The notes below the pieces were generated by a model that worked only from the letters and a program-made list of their open reading frames with translations, had not been told where the DNA came from and ran no database searches. Below, piece by piece: positions 1 to 4,641 of a DNA stretch of 5,209 bases. This DNA is from an uncultured Lachnospiraceae bacterium. Lineage in GTDB: Bacteria > Bacillota > Clostridia > Lachnospirales > Lachnospiraceae. The stretch's first letter is position 1, and every line of letters begins with the position of its first letter. The stretch is from assembly GCA_905193085.1 (NCBI GenBank), contig CAJJNI010000178.1, positions 1 through 5,209 of the forward strand. The letters run 5' to 3'. A program made the position numbers and the translations under genes.

Positions 1-58
1 AAATCTTTTTATTTAATGCCTGTGAATTGTTATATATTTTTTCAGTTCTCTTAACCAT
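1..58 (-). CDS. Possible start of a downstream gene, cut by the window edge
   Basis: An ATG at 58-56 on the minus strand opens a frame with 19 sense codons and no stop before the window edge. It starts 11 bases after the stop codon of the TPR lipoprotein gene, as the next gene of an operon might. The visible peptide is basic and polar (begins MVKRTEKIYNN) and matches no family I recognise. Against it, the upstream bases are AT-rich with no visible Shine-Dalgarno sequence, and an open frame of 19 codons can occur by chance. No terminator hairpin is seen between the lipoprotein stop and the window edge, so transcription may continue through this stretch whether or not it is coding. Confidence 0.25.
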   Translation of the reverse strand, partial: MVKRTEKIYNNSQALNKKI

Positions 59-69
59 ATTATTATTTT

Positions 70-1104
70 CTATCTTGTCTGAAGAAATTCACTTTCATGC
101 TGTGCTTTTTCATCATCCGGATACTGTGACAAATATTGCACTATTTTTTCTTTAGCCTCTTCAAATTCACCCATCTTCTCAAGCGCAATCACCTGTTGAA
201 ATTTCAAATACTTCAGCTGTGATGCATCTGCATTTGAAACTGCGCTCTCACAATCTGCCTTTGCACCATCTTTATCTCCGGCATTTATACGACAGTTTAT
301 TATCTGTACATATTCATCAGCTGATACATTGGAAACTTTAATATAATCATCATAATTTGATATTGCAGCAGCTAAATCACCCTGATTTTCATATATTTTT
401 CCAATCATAAAAGAAGCTTTTGCATAACCGGCTGATTTACTCTTATTAAAATATTCCAAAGCTGTATCCGTGTCCCCGGAGGCATTATATAAACATGCTT
501 TCATATATATAGATTTCATATCATCATCTTTACATTCAAGACCCTTTTTCAGATACTTGTCCGCTTCCTGTGAATCAAGTCCTGCTAAAGCCTGATATAT
601 CTGATAATATAATCCAAGTGAAGCATCTTCCTGTTTCACAGCCTCTGCAAAATCTTTCTTTGCATTTTCTGCATCCTGCTCTCTTGCATATAATATTCCG
701 CGGCATATTCTTGCATCAGTATTTGAGGAATCAAAATCAATGATATTTGTGTATACTTCCAGAGCTTTATCATTCTCGCCCTTGTTGATATAAGTCTCTG
801 CAAGATACAATGATAAGTCAACTTCCTGTTCTCCGACTACACCTTTGGATTCCTTTAAGGCACGCAGCAAATAGTCTTCCGCCTTATCATAATCCGCCAG
901 CATAAATGCACTAATCCCTGCACCTCTGTATGACAATGCAAGATTATCATCCTCCATAATAGCTTTATTGTAGTTTTCCAGAGCATCTTCATATTCTGAT
1001 TTTTCCAATTGCGACTGGGCTTTATCAAAATAGCTTTCTTTACTCTGACAGCCAAATAATGACACTGCAGTAAGTATACACAATGCTGCAATTCTTTTTT
1101 TCAA
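70..1104 (-). CDS. TPR-repeat lipoprotein, secreted and membrane-anchored
   Basis: This encodes 344 residues from a TTG start. The N-terminus is a lipoprotein signal peptide: basic MKKR, a hydrophobic stretch, then lipobox LFGC with the lipidated cysteine at residue 19. The mature protein should therefore be tethered to the outer face of the cytoplasmic membrane. The rest is about nine helix pairs of tetratricopeptide type, roughly residues 23-332. Several carry the TPR pattern of Gly/Ala, Tyr and a final Pro or Asp-rich turn, for example around residues 23-56, 57-85, 96-129 and 130-163. The pairs near 199-258 resemble the Sel1-like variant. TPR arrays bind other proteins; the partner cannot be told from sequence. 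The start is chosen because GGAGG (1117-1113) lies 8 bases before the TTG, whereas the ATG at 1119 overlaps that ribosome site. The gene lies 117 bp after the GTPase gene on the same strand, with hairpins between them. TPR-lipoprotein family: confident; specific role: unknown. Confidence 0.9.
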   Translation of the reverse strand: MKKRIAALCILTAVSLFGCQSKESYFDKAQSQLEKSEYEDALENYNKAIMEDDNLALSYRGAGISAFMLADYDKAEDYLLRALKESKGVVGEQEVDLSLYLAETYINKGENDKALEVYTNIIDFDSSNTDARICRGILYAREQDAENAKKDFAEAVKQEDASLGLYYQIYQALAGLDSQEADKYLKKGLECKDDDMKSIYMKACLYNASGDTDTALEYFNKSKSAGYAKASFMIGKIYENQGDLAAAISNYDDYIKVSNVSADEYVQIINCRINAGDKDGAKADCESAVSNADASQLKYLKFQQVIALEKMGEFEEAKEKIVQYLSQYPDDEKAQHESEFLQTR

Positions 1105-1112
1105 AATCTGTA

Positions 1113-1117
1113 CCTCC
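1113..1117 (-). promoter_or_regulatory. Ribosome binding site that fixes the lipoprotein start
   Basis: On the minus strand this reads GGAGG, a core anti-16S match, placed 8 bases before the TTG at 1104-1102. An in-frame ATG at 1119-1117 overlaps the motif and cannot be initiated by it. Starting at TTG also gives the signal peptide the usual MKKR beginning. Confidence 0.75.
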
Positions 1118-1160
1118 ATTTATAATAAGAATTTATAAGATGTCAGCCTGTCATTCAGAG

Positions 1161-1197
1161 GGATATTCACAATGCGCCATGCTGCCTGCAAATATCC
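1161..1197 (-). repeat. Stem-loop upstream of the TPR gene, alternative to the 1196-1214 hairpin
   Basis: The perfect inverted repeat GGATATT (1161-1167) and AATATCC (1191-1197) encloses 23 bases. In RNA made from the minus strand the stem can extend inward to about 12 pairs, using three G-U wobbles as well as C-G and A-U pairs. On the plus strand those wobbles would be A-C mismatches. This favours a structure acting in the minus-strand transcript that runs from the GTPase gene towards the lipoprotein gene. It shares bases 1196-1197 with the neighbouring GC-rich hairpin, so both cannot form fully at once. Function is unknown: attenuation, mRNA stability or chance. Confidence 0.45.
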
Positions 1198-1214
1198 GGA
1201 CAGCTGCTGTCCGG
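1196..1214 (-). terminator. GC-rich hairpin after the shell-protein/GTPase operon, possible weak terminator
   Basis: CCGGACAG (1196-1203) and CTGTCCGG (1207-1214) form a perfect 8-bp stem around a 3-base loop. On the minus strand it begins 7 bases after the GTPase stop codon, which is where an intrinsic terminator would sit. The following bases on that strand read ATATTTGC, a poor U-tract, so termination may be partial. It could instead be a 3'-end stabilising hairpin allowing some read-through into the TPR gene. Confidence 0.5.
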
Positions 1215-1221
1215 TGTATAA

Positions 1222-1716
1222 TTATTTCTTAGTTGATAACACTTTTCTTGGCTTCTGTGCATCTTCCTTCGTCCATGGAAGCACATCGCCATCTTCTTTT
1301 AAATATTCAAGAATCTGCCATATTCCCTCTCCCGTATATGAACTTACCAGAAATATATCCTTACAGCCCGCAAGTTCAAGCCAGGACCTTGCCCTCTCTA
1401 CATTGGCTTCTTCATTATCAATCTGTGTAACAATTCCTATAACAGGTCTTGTAGATGATGCAGTAACACAAGGTGGAAACAGGCAATACGGTTCTGTAGC
1501 CGATACAAGCAGACCTACAACATCTGCTTCAAACGAATATAATGCCAGTGCTCTTCCAAGTGTATTATTCTCAGCATACTCTCCCGGAGTATCTATAACT
1601 ACATCATAATGATTTACATACTGTGTCTTATGGTATGAAATTGTGTCACCTTTAAGTGCCTGACGAAGTGTTGTTTTTCCACATTCACTCCGTCCCATAA
1701 GTATAATCTTTTTCAT
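1222..1716 (-). CDS. EutP/PduV-family small GTPase associated with bacterial microcompartments
   Basis: This is a 164-residue Ras-like P-loop protein, a usual length for the EutP/PduV family. The nucleotide-binding motifs are visible in order. Walker A is GRSECGKT at residues 8-15 (K14, T15). G3 is DTPGEY at 42-47. The G4-like motif is TQID at 97-100, as common in this family in place of NKxD. A G5-like VSS lies at 124-126. The sequence between G3 and G4, with Leu-Gly-Arg-Ala-Leu and a long hydrophobic strand ending VSAT, is also typical. In Salmonella, PduV associates with the outside of the propanediol microcompartment and is thought to influence its movement; the exact role of the family is unsettled. 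Its ATG overlaps the stop of the shell-protein gene (ATGA at 1716-1713). No strong ribosome site precedes it, so translation is probably coupled. Family call is firm. The Eut versus Pdu label is not, because neither core pathway is present here. Confidence 0.93.
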   Translation of the reverse strand: MKKIILMGRSECGKTTLRQALKGDTISYHKTQYVNHYDVVIDTPGEYAENNTLGRALALYSFEADVVGLLVSATEPYCLFPPCVTASSTRPVIGIVTQIDNEEANVERARSWLELAGCKDIFLVSSYTGEGIWQILEYLKEDGDVLPWTKEDAQKPRKVLSTKK

Positions 1717-2102
1717 GTTCTTGTCATCTCACAGACAGTAAAACCTAAAGTTTCTTTCGAATACTTCATTATAGCCTCCATTGCAGCTTCTACTTCCGCA
1801 ACAAGTCCTGTAAATATAAGCGTGCCACTGAATCTGTCTATAAATCCCATCTCAACATTTGCTGTCTTAAGCGCAATATCACCGGCAATAACAGAAATCT
1901 CACTTGGTGACATTGTAAGTATTCCTATTGCAGAACGGTGATAATCTATAGTCGGGTCAAGTCCGAGTTTCTTATAAATTATCTTATCCGGACTCGCTAT
2001 TACATGTGCTAATGTAATCTGTTTACCCGGAACAAGTTCCTGAACAATACGAAGTTTATTACCATTTTCTGATGCTTTTGTAACTATATTTTCAAAATCC
2101 AT
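1713..2102 (-). CDS. PduU/EutS-type microcompartment shell protein (circularly permuted BMC domain)
   Basis: This is a 129-residue protein, slightly longer than EutS or PduU (about 110-116). The N-terminal family signature VQELVPGKQITLAHVIASP at 20-38 forms the small beta-barrel seen in PduU and EutS. The permuted BMC core runs about 58-112, including AIGILTMSPSE, then GDIA and GFIDRFSG. The C-terminus ends in FTVCEMTRT, matching the family ending. Such proteins form hexameric tiles of a microcompartment shell. Two differences are visible. There are about 12 extra residues at the N-terminus compared with EutS. The loop before AIGI is four or five residues longer and has Ser57 where bent EutS has the hinge glycine, so a flat PduU-like hexamer is more likely (inference). 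Start: GGAG at 2113-2110 lies 7 bases before the ATG. It is first in an operon with the GTPase, overlapping it by 4 bp. No enzymes or other shell genes are in view. Confidence 0.93.
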   Translation of the reverse strand: MDFENIVTKASENGNKLRIVQELVPGKQITLAHVIASPDKIIYKKLGLDPTIDYHRSAIGILTMSPSEISVIAGDIALKTANVEMGFIDRFSGTLIFTGLVAEVEAAMEAIMKYSKETLGFTVCEMTRT

Positions 2103-2109
2103 AATATTA

Positions 2110-2113
2110 CTCC
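2110..2113 (-). promoter_or_regulatory. Ribosome binding site of the shell-protein gene
   Basis: On the minus strand this reads GGAG, 7 bases before the ATG at 2102. It supports that start over any later in-frame methionine. Confidence 0.7.
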
Positions 2114-2146
2114 ACTTCTTTTGAATTTAACACACTATTAATAAAT

Positions 2147-2175
2147 ATGATACACCAACTCGTACAATAAATCAA
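2147..2175 (-). promoter_or_regulatory. Sigma-A-like promoter of the shell-protein/GTPase operon
   Basis: On the minus strand, TTGATT (2175-2170) and TATCAT (2152-2147) are separated by 17 bases. They match the consensus -35 at 4 of 6 and the -10 at 5 of 6. Transcription would start near 2140, leaving a leader of about 38 bases that includes the ribosome site. I see no clear operator, so the inducing signal is not evident. Confidence 0.55.
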
Positions 2176-2188
2176 ACATATTTTTTCA

Positions 2189-2198
2189 TTGAACAAGA
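2189..2198 (+). promoter_or_regulatory. Candidate SpoIIID binding site next to the spoIIID promoter
   Basis: TTGAACAAGA matches the B. subtilis SpoIIID consensus WWRRACARNY, as I recall it, at 9 of 10 positions. It overlaps the upstream edge of the sigma-E -35 element. A second 9-of-10 match, TTGTACAAAT, lies at 2225-2234 around the likely transcription start and includes the palindrome TTGTACAA. SpoIIID is known to act on its own promoter in B. subtilis, so autoregulation is plausible, but the motif is short and AT-rich and could arise by chance. Confidence 0.35.
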
Positions 2199-2226
2199 CA
2201 TATTTAATCATTTATAAACATACATT
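2197..2226 (+). promoter_or_regulatory. Sigma-E promoter of spoIIID
   Basis: The -10 CATACATT (2219-2226) is a full match to the mother-cell sigma-E consensus CATACAnT. The -35 GACATATT (2197-2204) contains the ATATT core. The spacer is 14 bases, the usual sigma-E distance. Transcription would start about 2232-2234, leaving a leader of about 20 bases with the GGAG ribosome site. In B. subtilis spoIIID is likewise transcribed by sigma-E RNA polymerase, so the site and the gene support each other. Confidence 0.8.
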
Positions 2227-2253
2227 GTACAAATCAATTTACTGGAGTTACAT

Positions 2254-2514
2254 TTGAAAGCATACATAGAAGAAAGAGCAATTAATATTGCAACTTATAT
2301 CATTGACCAAAATGCCACTGTAAGAGAAACAGCAAAAAAATTTGGAATAAGCAAAAGCACTGTTCACAAAGATGTTGCTGAACGCCTTCTTCAAATAAAT
2401 CCAATACTTGCAAAGGATGTACGAAAGGTTCTCGATATTAACAAATCTGAACGCCATATCAGAGGTGGAATGGCAACAAAAGAAAAATATCTGCATATAC
2501 ATCAGGCAGATTAA
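2254..2514 (+). CDS. spoIIID: SpoIIID, mother-cell sporulation transcription factor
   Basis: This is an 86-residue protein; B. subtilis SpoIIID has 93. It is a small DNA-binding regulator that activates and represses mother-cell genes during endospore formation, between the sigma-E and sigma-K stages. The N-terminal pattern YIEERAINIATYII is followed by a helix-turn-helix at about 23-42 with the near-invariant GISKSTVHKD (31-40). Next come the ERLLQINP segment and the conserved basic C-terminal motif RHIRGG-ATKEKY at 68-79, which makes extra DNA contacts. The start is TTG at 2254, six bases after GGAG (2244-2247); no better ATG exists upstream. A sigma-E promoter lies just upstream. In B. subtilis the gene is followed by mbl; here it stands alone, divergent from microcompartment genes and convergent with a chemoreceptor gene. 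It implies a spore-forming host. Identification is secure. Confidence 0.97.
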   Translation: MKAYIEERAINIATYIIDQNATVRETAKKFGISKSTVHKDVAERLLQINPILAKDVRKVLDINKSERHIRGGMATKEKYLHIHQAD

Positions 2515-2525
2515 CCATATAAAAA

Positions 2526-2559
2526 CTGCCACGAAACGAATATTTTCATTACGTGGCAG
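2526..2559. terminator. Terminator shared by spoIIID and the chemoreceptor gene
   Basis: CTGCCACG (2526-2533) and CGTGGCAG (2552-2559) form a perfect 8-bp stem with an 18-base loop, between the convergent stops at 2514 and 2578. The minus-strand exit is followed by TTTTTATAT, a good U-tract for the chemoreceptor transcript. The plus-strand exit is followed by CTTTATTATG, which is weaker but U-rich. It probably works in both directions, best on the minus strand. Confidence 0.85.
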
Positions 2560-2577
2560 CTTTATTATGTATTTATT

Positions 2578-4068
2578 CTACTCCATTTTCTCTGTAAGAA
2601 GCTTTAAGTTATCTGCAATATCCATAACTTCCTTCAACGCTTCTGAATTGGATGACTGTGATTCAAATGTCTCATTTGAATGAGCCGATACTTCTTCTGA
2701 AACTGCTGAAATTGTCTGAATTGACTCAGAAATTTCTTTATTGGCTTTTGTAAGCTGATTAACATTATCAATCAATTCCTTAACCCTGTCATTAACCTGA
2801 TCTGAACAGACTGATATATCATTGAAATGTTTCTTTGTATTCTCAGTAAGTTCTTTCTCATTGTTAATTGCAGCTATCATATCTTTTACAACCTCTACTA
2901 CACTTGTAACAGCAGAAGATACATTTCCTATAAGATCTGTAATCTCCTGTGTTGCATCAGTAGTCTGATTTGCCATTGTTGATATTTCTGATGCAACAAC
3001 CGAAAATCCTCTTCCTGCTTCTCCTGCTCTTGCAGCTTCAATACTTGCATTAAGTGCAAGAAGACTTGTCTGTGATGCTATGTTACTTATTATCTCAACA
3101 ATCGAATTCATCTGTCCAATATATGAATCAAGATTTTCCAAATCTTTGGCAGCCTGTTTTCCTTCATTAACAGATTTTTCAACCTGCATAACAAGCTCTT
3201 CCATTCCTTTTGAACCGTTTGAAATAACATCCATTGTATACTGCATGTTATCCTGTATAACATTTATTGCGGTATCAACATTTACGGTCTTTTCCTGAAT
3301 TTCCTGTGTCTGTACAAGCTGTAACTGAACCGCATCTGCTGTCTCCGTACTTCCCTTTAATACCTCACCCATAGCTTCCTGTGTAGTTGCTGCAGCCTCC
3401 TCAAGAACACGAATCTTTTCGTGAATCCTGTCTATTCCTTCTGACATTCCCCCGGATACTTCCATAGCATTTTGAAGGAGCTGTTCTGACCTCTGTTTCT
3501 GAACTGAAACTTCATCAAGATTATCCTTTTCATTTAATCTTATTGTCTTGGCTGACAAATAACCAAACAAAGAAATCATAACCATCACAAGTACCTGAAT
3601 CTCTGCTGCAGCCATGCCTCGCCAGTCAAGTATGCCTTTTGTTCCCGCAACAATTTCCATTATAAGGTTAAGTATTGTTGCACCGACACACACTTTTAAA
3701 GAAAATTTCGTATCACTGTAAACAGAAATAATCATATACATTGGAAATGCATATACAAAAACAAGATTTATATTCGCAGTAAACAGAATAAACATATAAA
3801 ACAATGCAAAACCATAACCTAAAATTTTAAGAACATACCTGCTTTCTTTATTCCTGCTAAAAGCAATCAACTCAAGAACAACCGGTGTTAAACCTATTAT
3901 TGTTGTCATAAGTGCATAAAGTACTGTACGGTCCCCTTTAAAAACCTCTGCCCAATATGCAATAGCAATAATCAGGCATTCAAGCCCATGTCCGAAAATA
4001 GCAAGTCTGTTATTTCTCTCCATCTGAGAAACCTGCTTAATTTTGTCATTAATATTAGTTTTTCCCAT
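2578..4068 (-). CDS. Methyl-accepting chemotaxis protein with a six-helix membrane sensor region
   Basis: This encodes 496 residues from the ATG at 4068. The N-terminal 175 residues hold about six hydrophobic segments (near 23-41, 52-69, 80-95, 97-117, 124-140 and 155-173) joined by short loops. There is no large extracellular ligand domain of the dCache or four-helix kind, and I see no HAMP motif. From about 185 to the end runs a long coiled coil. Its hairpin tip carries the receptor signature, with QTSLLALNASIEAARAGE at 333-350 and then GRGFSVVASE. This region contacts CheA and CheW in receptor arrays. There is no C-terminal CheR-binding pentapeptide. The protein should bias flagellar rotation in response to a signal sensed in or near the membrane; the signal is unknown. 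A TTG at 4080 would add four residues but abuts the ribosome site with no spacing, so the ATG is preferred. The gene is monocistronic, with its own promoter and terminator. Confidence 0.93.
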   Translation of the reverse strand: MGKTNINDKIKQVSQMERNNRLAIFGHGLECLIIAIAYWAEVFKGDRTVLYALMTTIIGLTPVVLELIAFSRNKESRYVLKILGYGFALFYMFILFTANINLVFVYAFPMYMIISVYSDTKFSLKVCVGATILNLIMEIVAGTKGILDWRGMAAAEIQVLVMVMISLFGYLSAKTIRLNEKDNLDEVSVQKQRSEQLLQNAMEVSGGMSEGIDRIHEKIRVLEEAAATTQEAMGEVLKGSTETADAVQLQLVQTQEIQEKTVNVDTAINVIQDNMQYTMDVISNGSKGMEELVMQVEKSVNEGKQAAKDLENLDSYIGQMNSIVEIISNIASQTSLLALNASIEAARAGEAGRGFSVVASEISTMANQTTDATQEITDLIGNVSSAVTSVVEVVKDMIAAINNEKELTENTKKHFNDISVCSDQVNDRVKELIDNVNQLTKANKEISESIQTISAVSEEVSAHSNETFESQSSNSEALKEVMDIADNLKLLTEKME

Positions 4069-4080
4069 TTCGTAAATCAA

Positions 4081-4086
4081 CTCCTT
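4081..4086 (-). promoter_or_regulatory. Ribosome binding site of the chemoreceptor gene
   Basis: On the minus strand AAGGAG is followed by TTGAT, which extends pairing with the 16S tail. It lies 12 bases before the ATG at 4068 and directly abuts the TTG at 4080. The zero spacing to TTG argues for the ATG, although 12 bases is at the long end. Confidence 0.6.
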
Positions 4087-4100
4087 TTTAATTTGCTTTT

Positions 4101-4129
4101 ATTCTACAACAAAAACAACCATTTGTAAA
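4101..4129 (-). promoter_or_regulatory. Sigma-A-like promoter of the chemoreceptor gene
   Basis: On the minus strand, TTTACA (4129-4124) and TAGAAT (4106-4101) are separated by 17 bases. Each hexamer matches the consensus at 5 of 6. Transcription would begin near 4094, about ten bases before the ribosome site. This suggests housekeeping transcription of the receptor rather than the flagellar sigma-D (sigma-28) control common for such genes. Confidence 0.7.
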
Positions 4130-4158
4130 CTTTATCTAAAAGAATATTATATTTTCAT

Positions 4159-4187
4159 TTGCTATTTCTACAAATATATGATAAACT
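4159..4187 (+). promoter_or_regulatory. Weak candidate promoter of the DtxR-family gene
   Basis: TTGCTA (4159-4164) and TAAACT (4182-4187) are 17 bases apart, each matching the consensus at 4 of 6. A better -10-like TATGAT (4177-4182) overlaps but has no matching -35. Some promoter should lie here, since the gene begins a plus-strand unit divergent from the chemoreceptor. The exact hexamers are uncertain. Confidence 0.3.
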
Positions 4188-4211
4188 AAACAGTAATATA
4201 TTGAATTTTCA

Positions 4212-4221
4212 GTTAATTAAC
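4212..4221 (+). promoter_or_regulatory. Palindrome, candidate operator upstream of the DtxR-family gene
   Basis: GTTAATTAAC is a perfect 10-base palindrome, 28 bases before the start codon and downstream of the candidate promoter. DtxR-family dimers bind palindromes, and autoregulation occurs in some members, so this is a reasonable operator guess. It does not match the B. subtilis MntR or corynebacterial DtxR boxes well, and AT-only palindrome cores are common in AT-rich DNA. Confidence 0.25.
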
Positions 4222-4236
4222 ATAGATATTATTTAA

Positions 4237-4242
4237 GGGAGG
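4237..4242 (+). promoter_or_regulatory. Ribosome binding site of the DtxR-family gene
   Basis: GGGAGG lies 7 bases before the ATG at 4250. It is the strongest ribosome site in the window and supports this start. Confidence 0.8.
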
Positions 4243-4249
4243 CATATTT

Positions 4250-4627
4250 ATGCAAATCTACGAATCCGCAGAAGACTATTTGGAAACTATACTTGTTCTT
4301 GCCAAAAAGAAAGGTAATGTACGTGCAATTGACATTGCTAACGAACTCAACTATAAGCGTTCAAGTGTCAGCGTTGCAATGAAAAATTTACGAAATGAAA
4401 ACTACATTGAAGTGAGTGAATCAGGATACATAACACTTACTGACAAGGGTGCTGAGATAGCAAGAAACATTTATGACCGCCATACAATGCTTACAAAACT
4501 GCTTGAATGTATCGGTGTCGGACATGAGACTGCTGAAAAAGATGCATGCAAAATCGAGCATGATTTAAGCAATGAAACCATTATTGCATTAAGAAAAGTT
4601 CATAAGAAATTAACTGAGCAGGCATAA
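4250..4627 (+). CDS. DtxR/MntR-family metal-dependent transcriptional regulator
   Basis: This 125-residue protein is a short, two-domain family member without the SH3-like third domain of DtxR and IdeR. The N-terminal winged helix spans about 5-70: a DYLETILVL helix, the recognition segment RSSVSVAMKNL at 37-47, and the wing ending YITLTDKG. The C-terminal dimerisation and metal-binding helices follow, with H78 in DRHTMLTKLL and the motif DACKIEHDLS at 98-107. By alignment from memory, D9, E12, H78, E103 and H104 match the B. subtilis MntR ligands D8, E11, H77, E102 and H103. C100 replaces MntR E99 and equals DtxR C102. Members repress metal uptake genes when bound to Mn(II) or Fe(II). The mixed ligand set leaves the metal open, and no transporter gene is nearby to help. 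The gene stands alone with its own ribosome site and a terminator containing its stop codon. Family is certain; metal and targets are not. Confidence 0.93.
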   Translation: MQIYESAEDYLETILVLAKKKGNVRAIDIANELNYKRSSVSVAMKNLRNENYIEVSESGYITLTDKGAEIARNIYDRHTMLTKLLECIGVGHETAEKDACKIEHDLSNETIIALRKVHKKLTEQA

Positions 4628-4641
4628 AGCCTGCTCTTTTT
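4616..4641 (+). terminator. Terminator overlapping the end of the DtxR-family gene
   Basis: GAGCAGGC (4616-4623) and GCCTGCTC (4629-4636) form a perfect 8-bp stem with loop ATAAA, followed by TTTTT. The stop codon TAA (4625-4627) lies in the loop, and the last three sense codons overlap the left arm and loop. The T-run also overlaps the stop codon (4642-4640) of the convergent AraC-family gene. On the minus strand the exit is only moderately U-rich, so action there is less certain. Confidence 0.9.

Noticed and set aside
636..1091. Minus-strand frames of 61 and 78 codons
   Set aside because: They are out-of-frame shadows of the TPR lipoprotein gene, with no ribosome site and no domain.
1125..1160. 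Possible promoter for the TPR gene on the minus strand
   Set aside because: TATAAA-like -10 sequences are present. One with an acceptable -35 (CTGACA) would start transcription inside the ribosome site; the other has no -35.
1172..1609. Plus-strand open frame of 145 codons
   Set aside because: It lies antisense to the GTPase gene, whose motifs are unmistakable. Its own translation is Ser/Pro-rich with no recognisable domain.
2248..2683. Frames of 94 codons (minus) and 91 codons (plus) over spoIIID
   Set aside because: They overlap spoIIID almost wholly, or run into the chemoreceptor gene antisense, and their translations look like random low-complexity sequence.
3080..3298. Plus-strand frame of 72 codons
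   Set aside because: It is antisense to the conserved chemoreceptor signalling domain.
4101..4140. Sigma-D promoter for the chemoreceptor
   Set aside because: A TAAA occurs near the right place, but no CCGATAT-like -10 follows at about 15 bases.
4201..4232. TTGAAT and TATTAT as a second promoter for the DtxR-family gene
   Set aside because: The spacer would be 20 bases, and the transcription start would fall inside the ribosome binding site.
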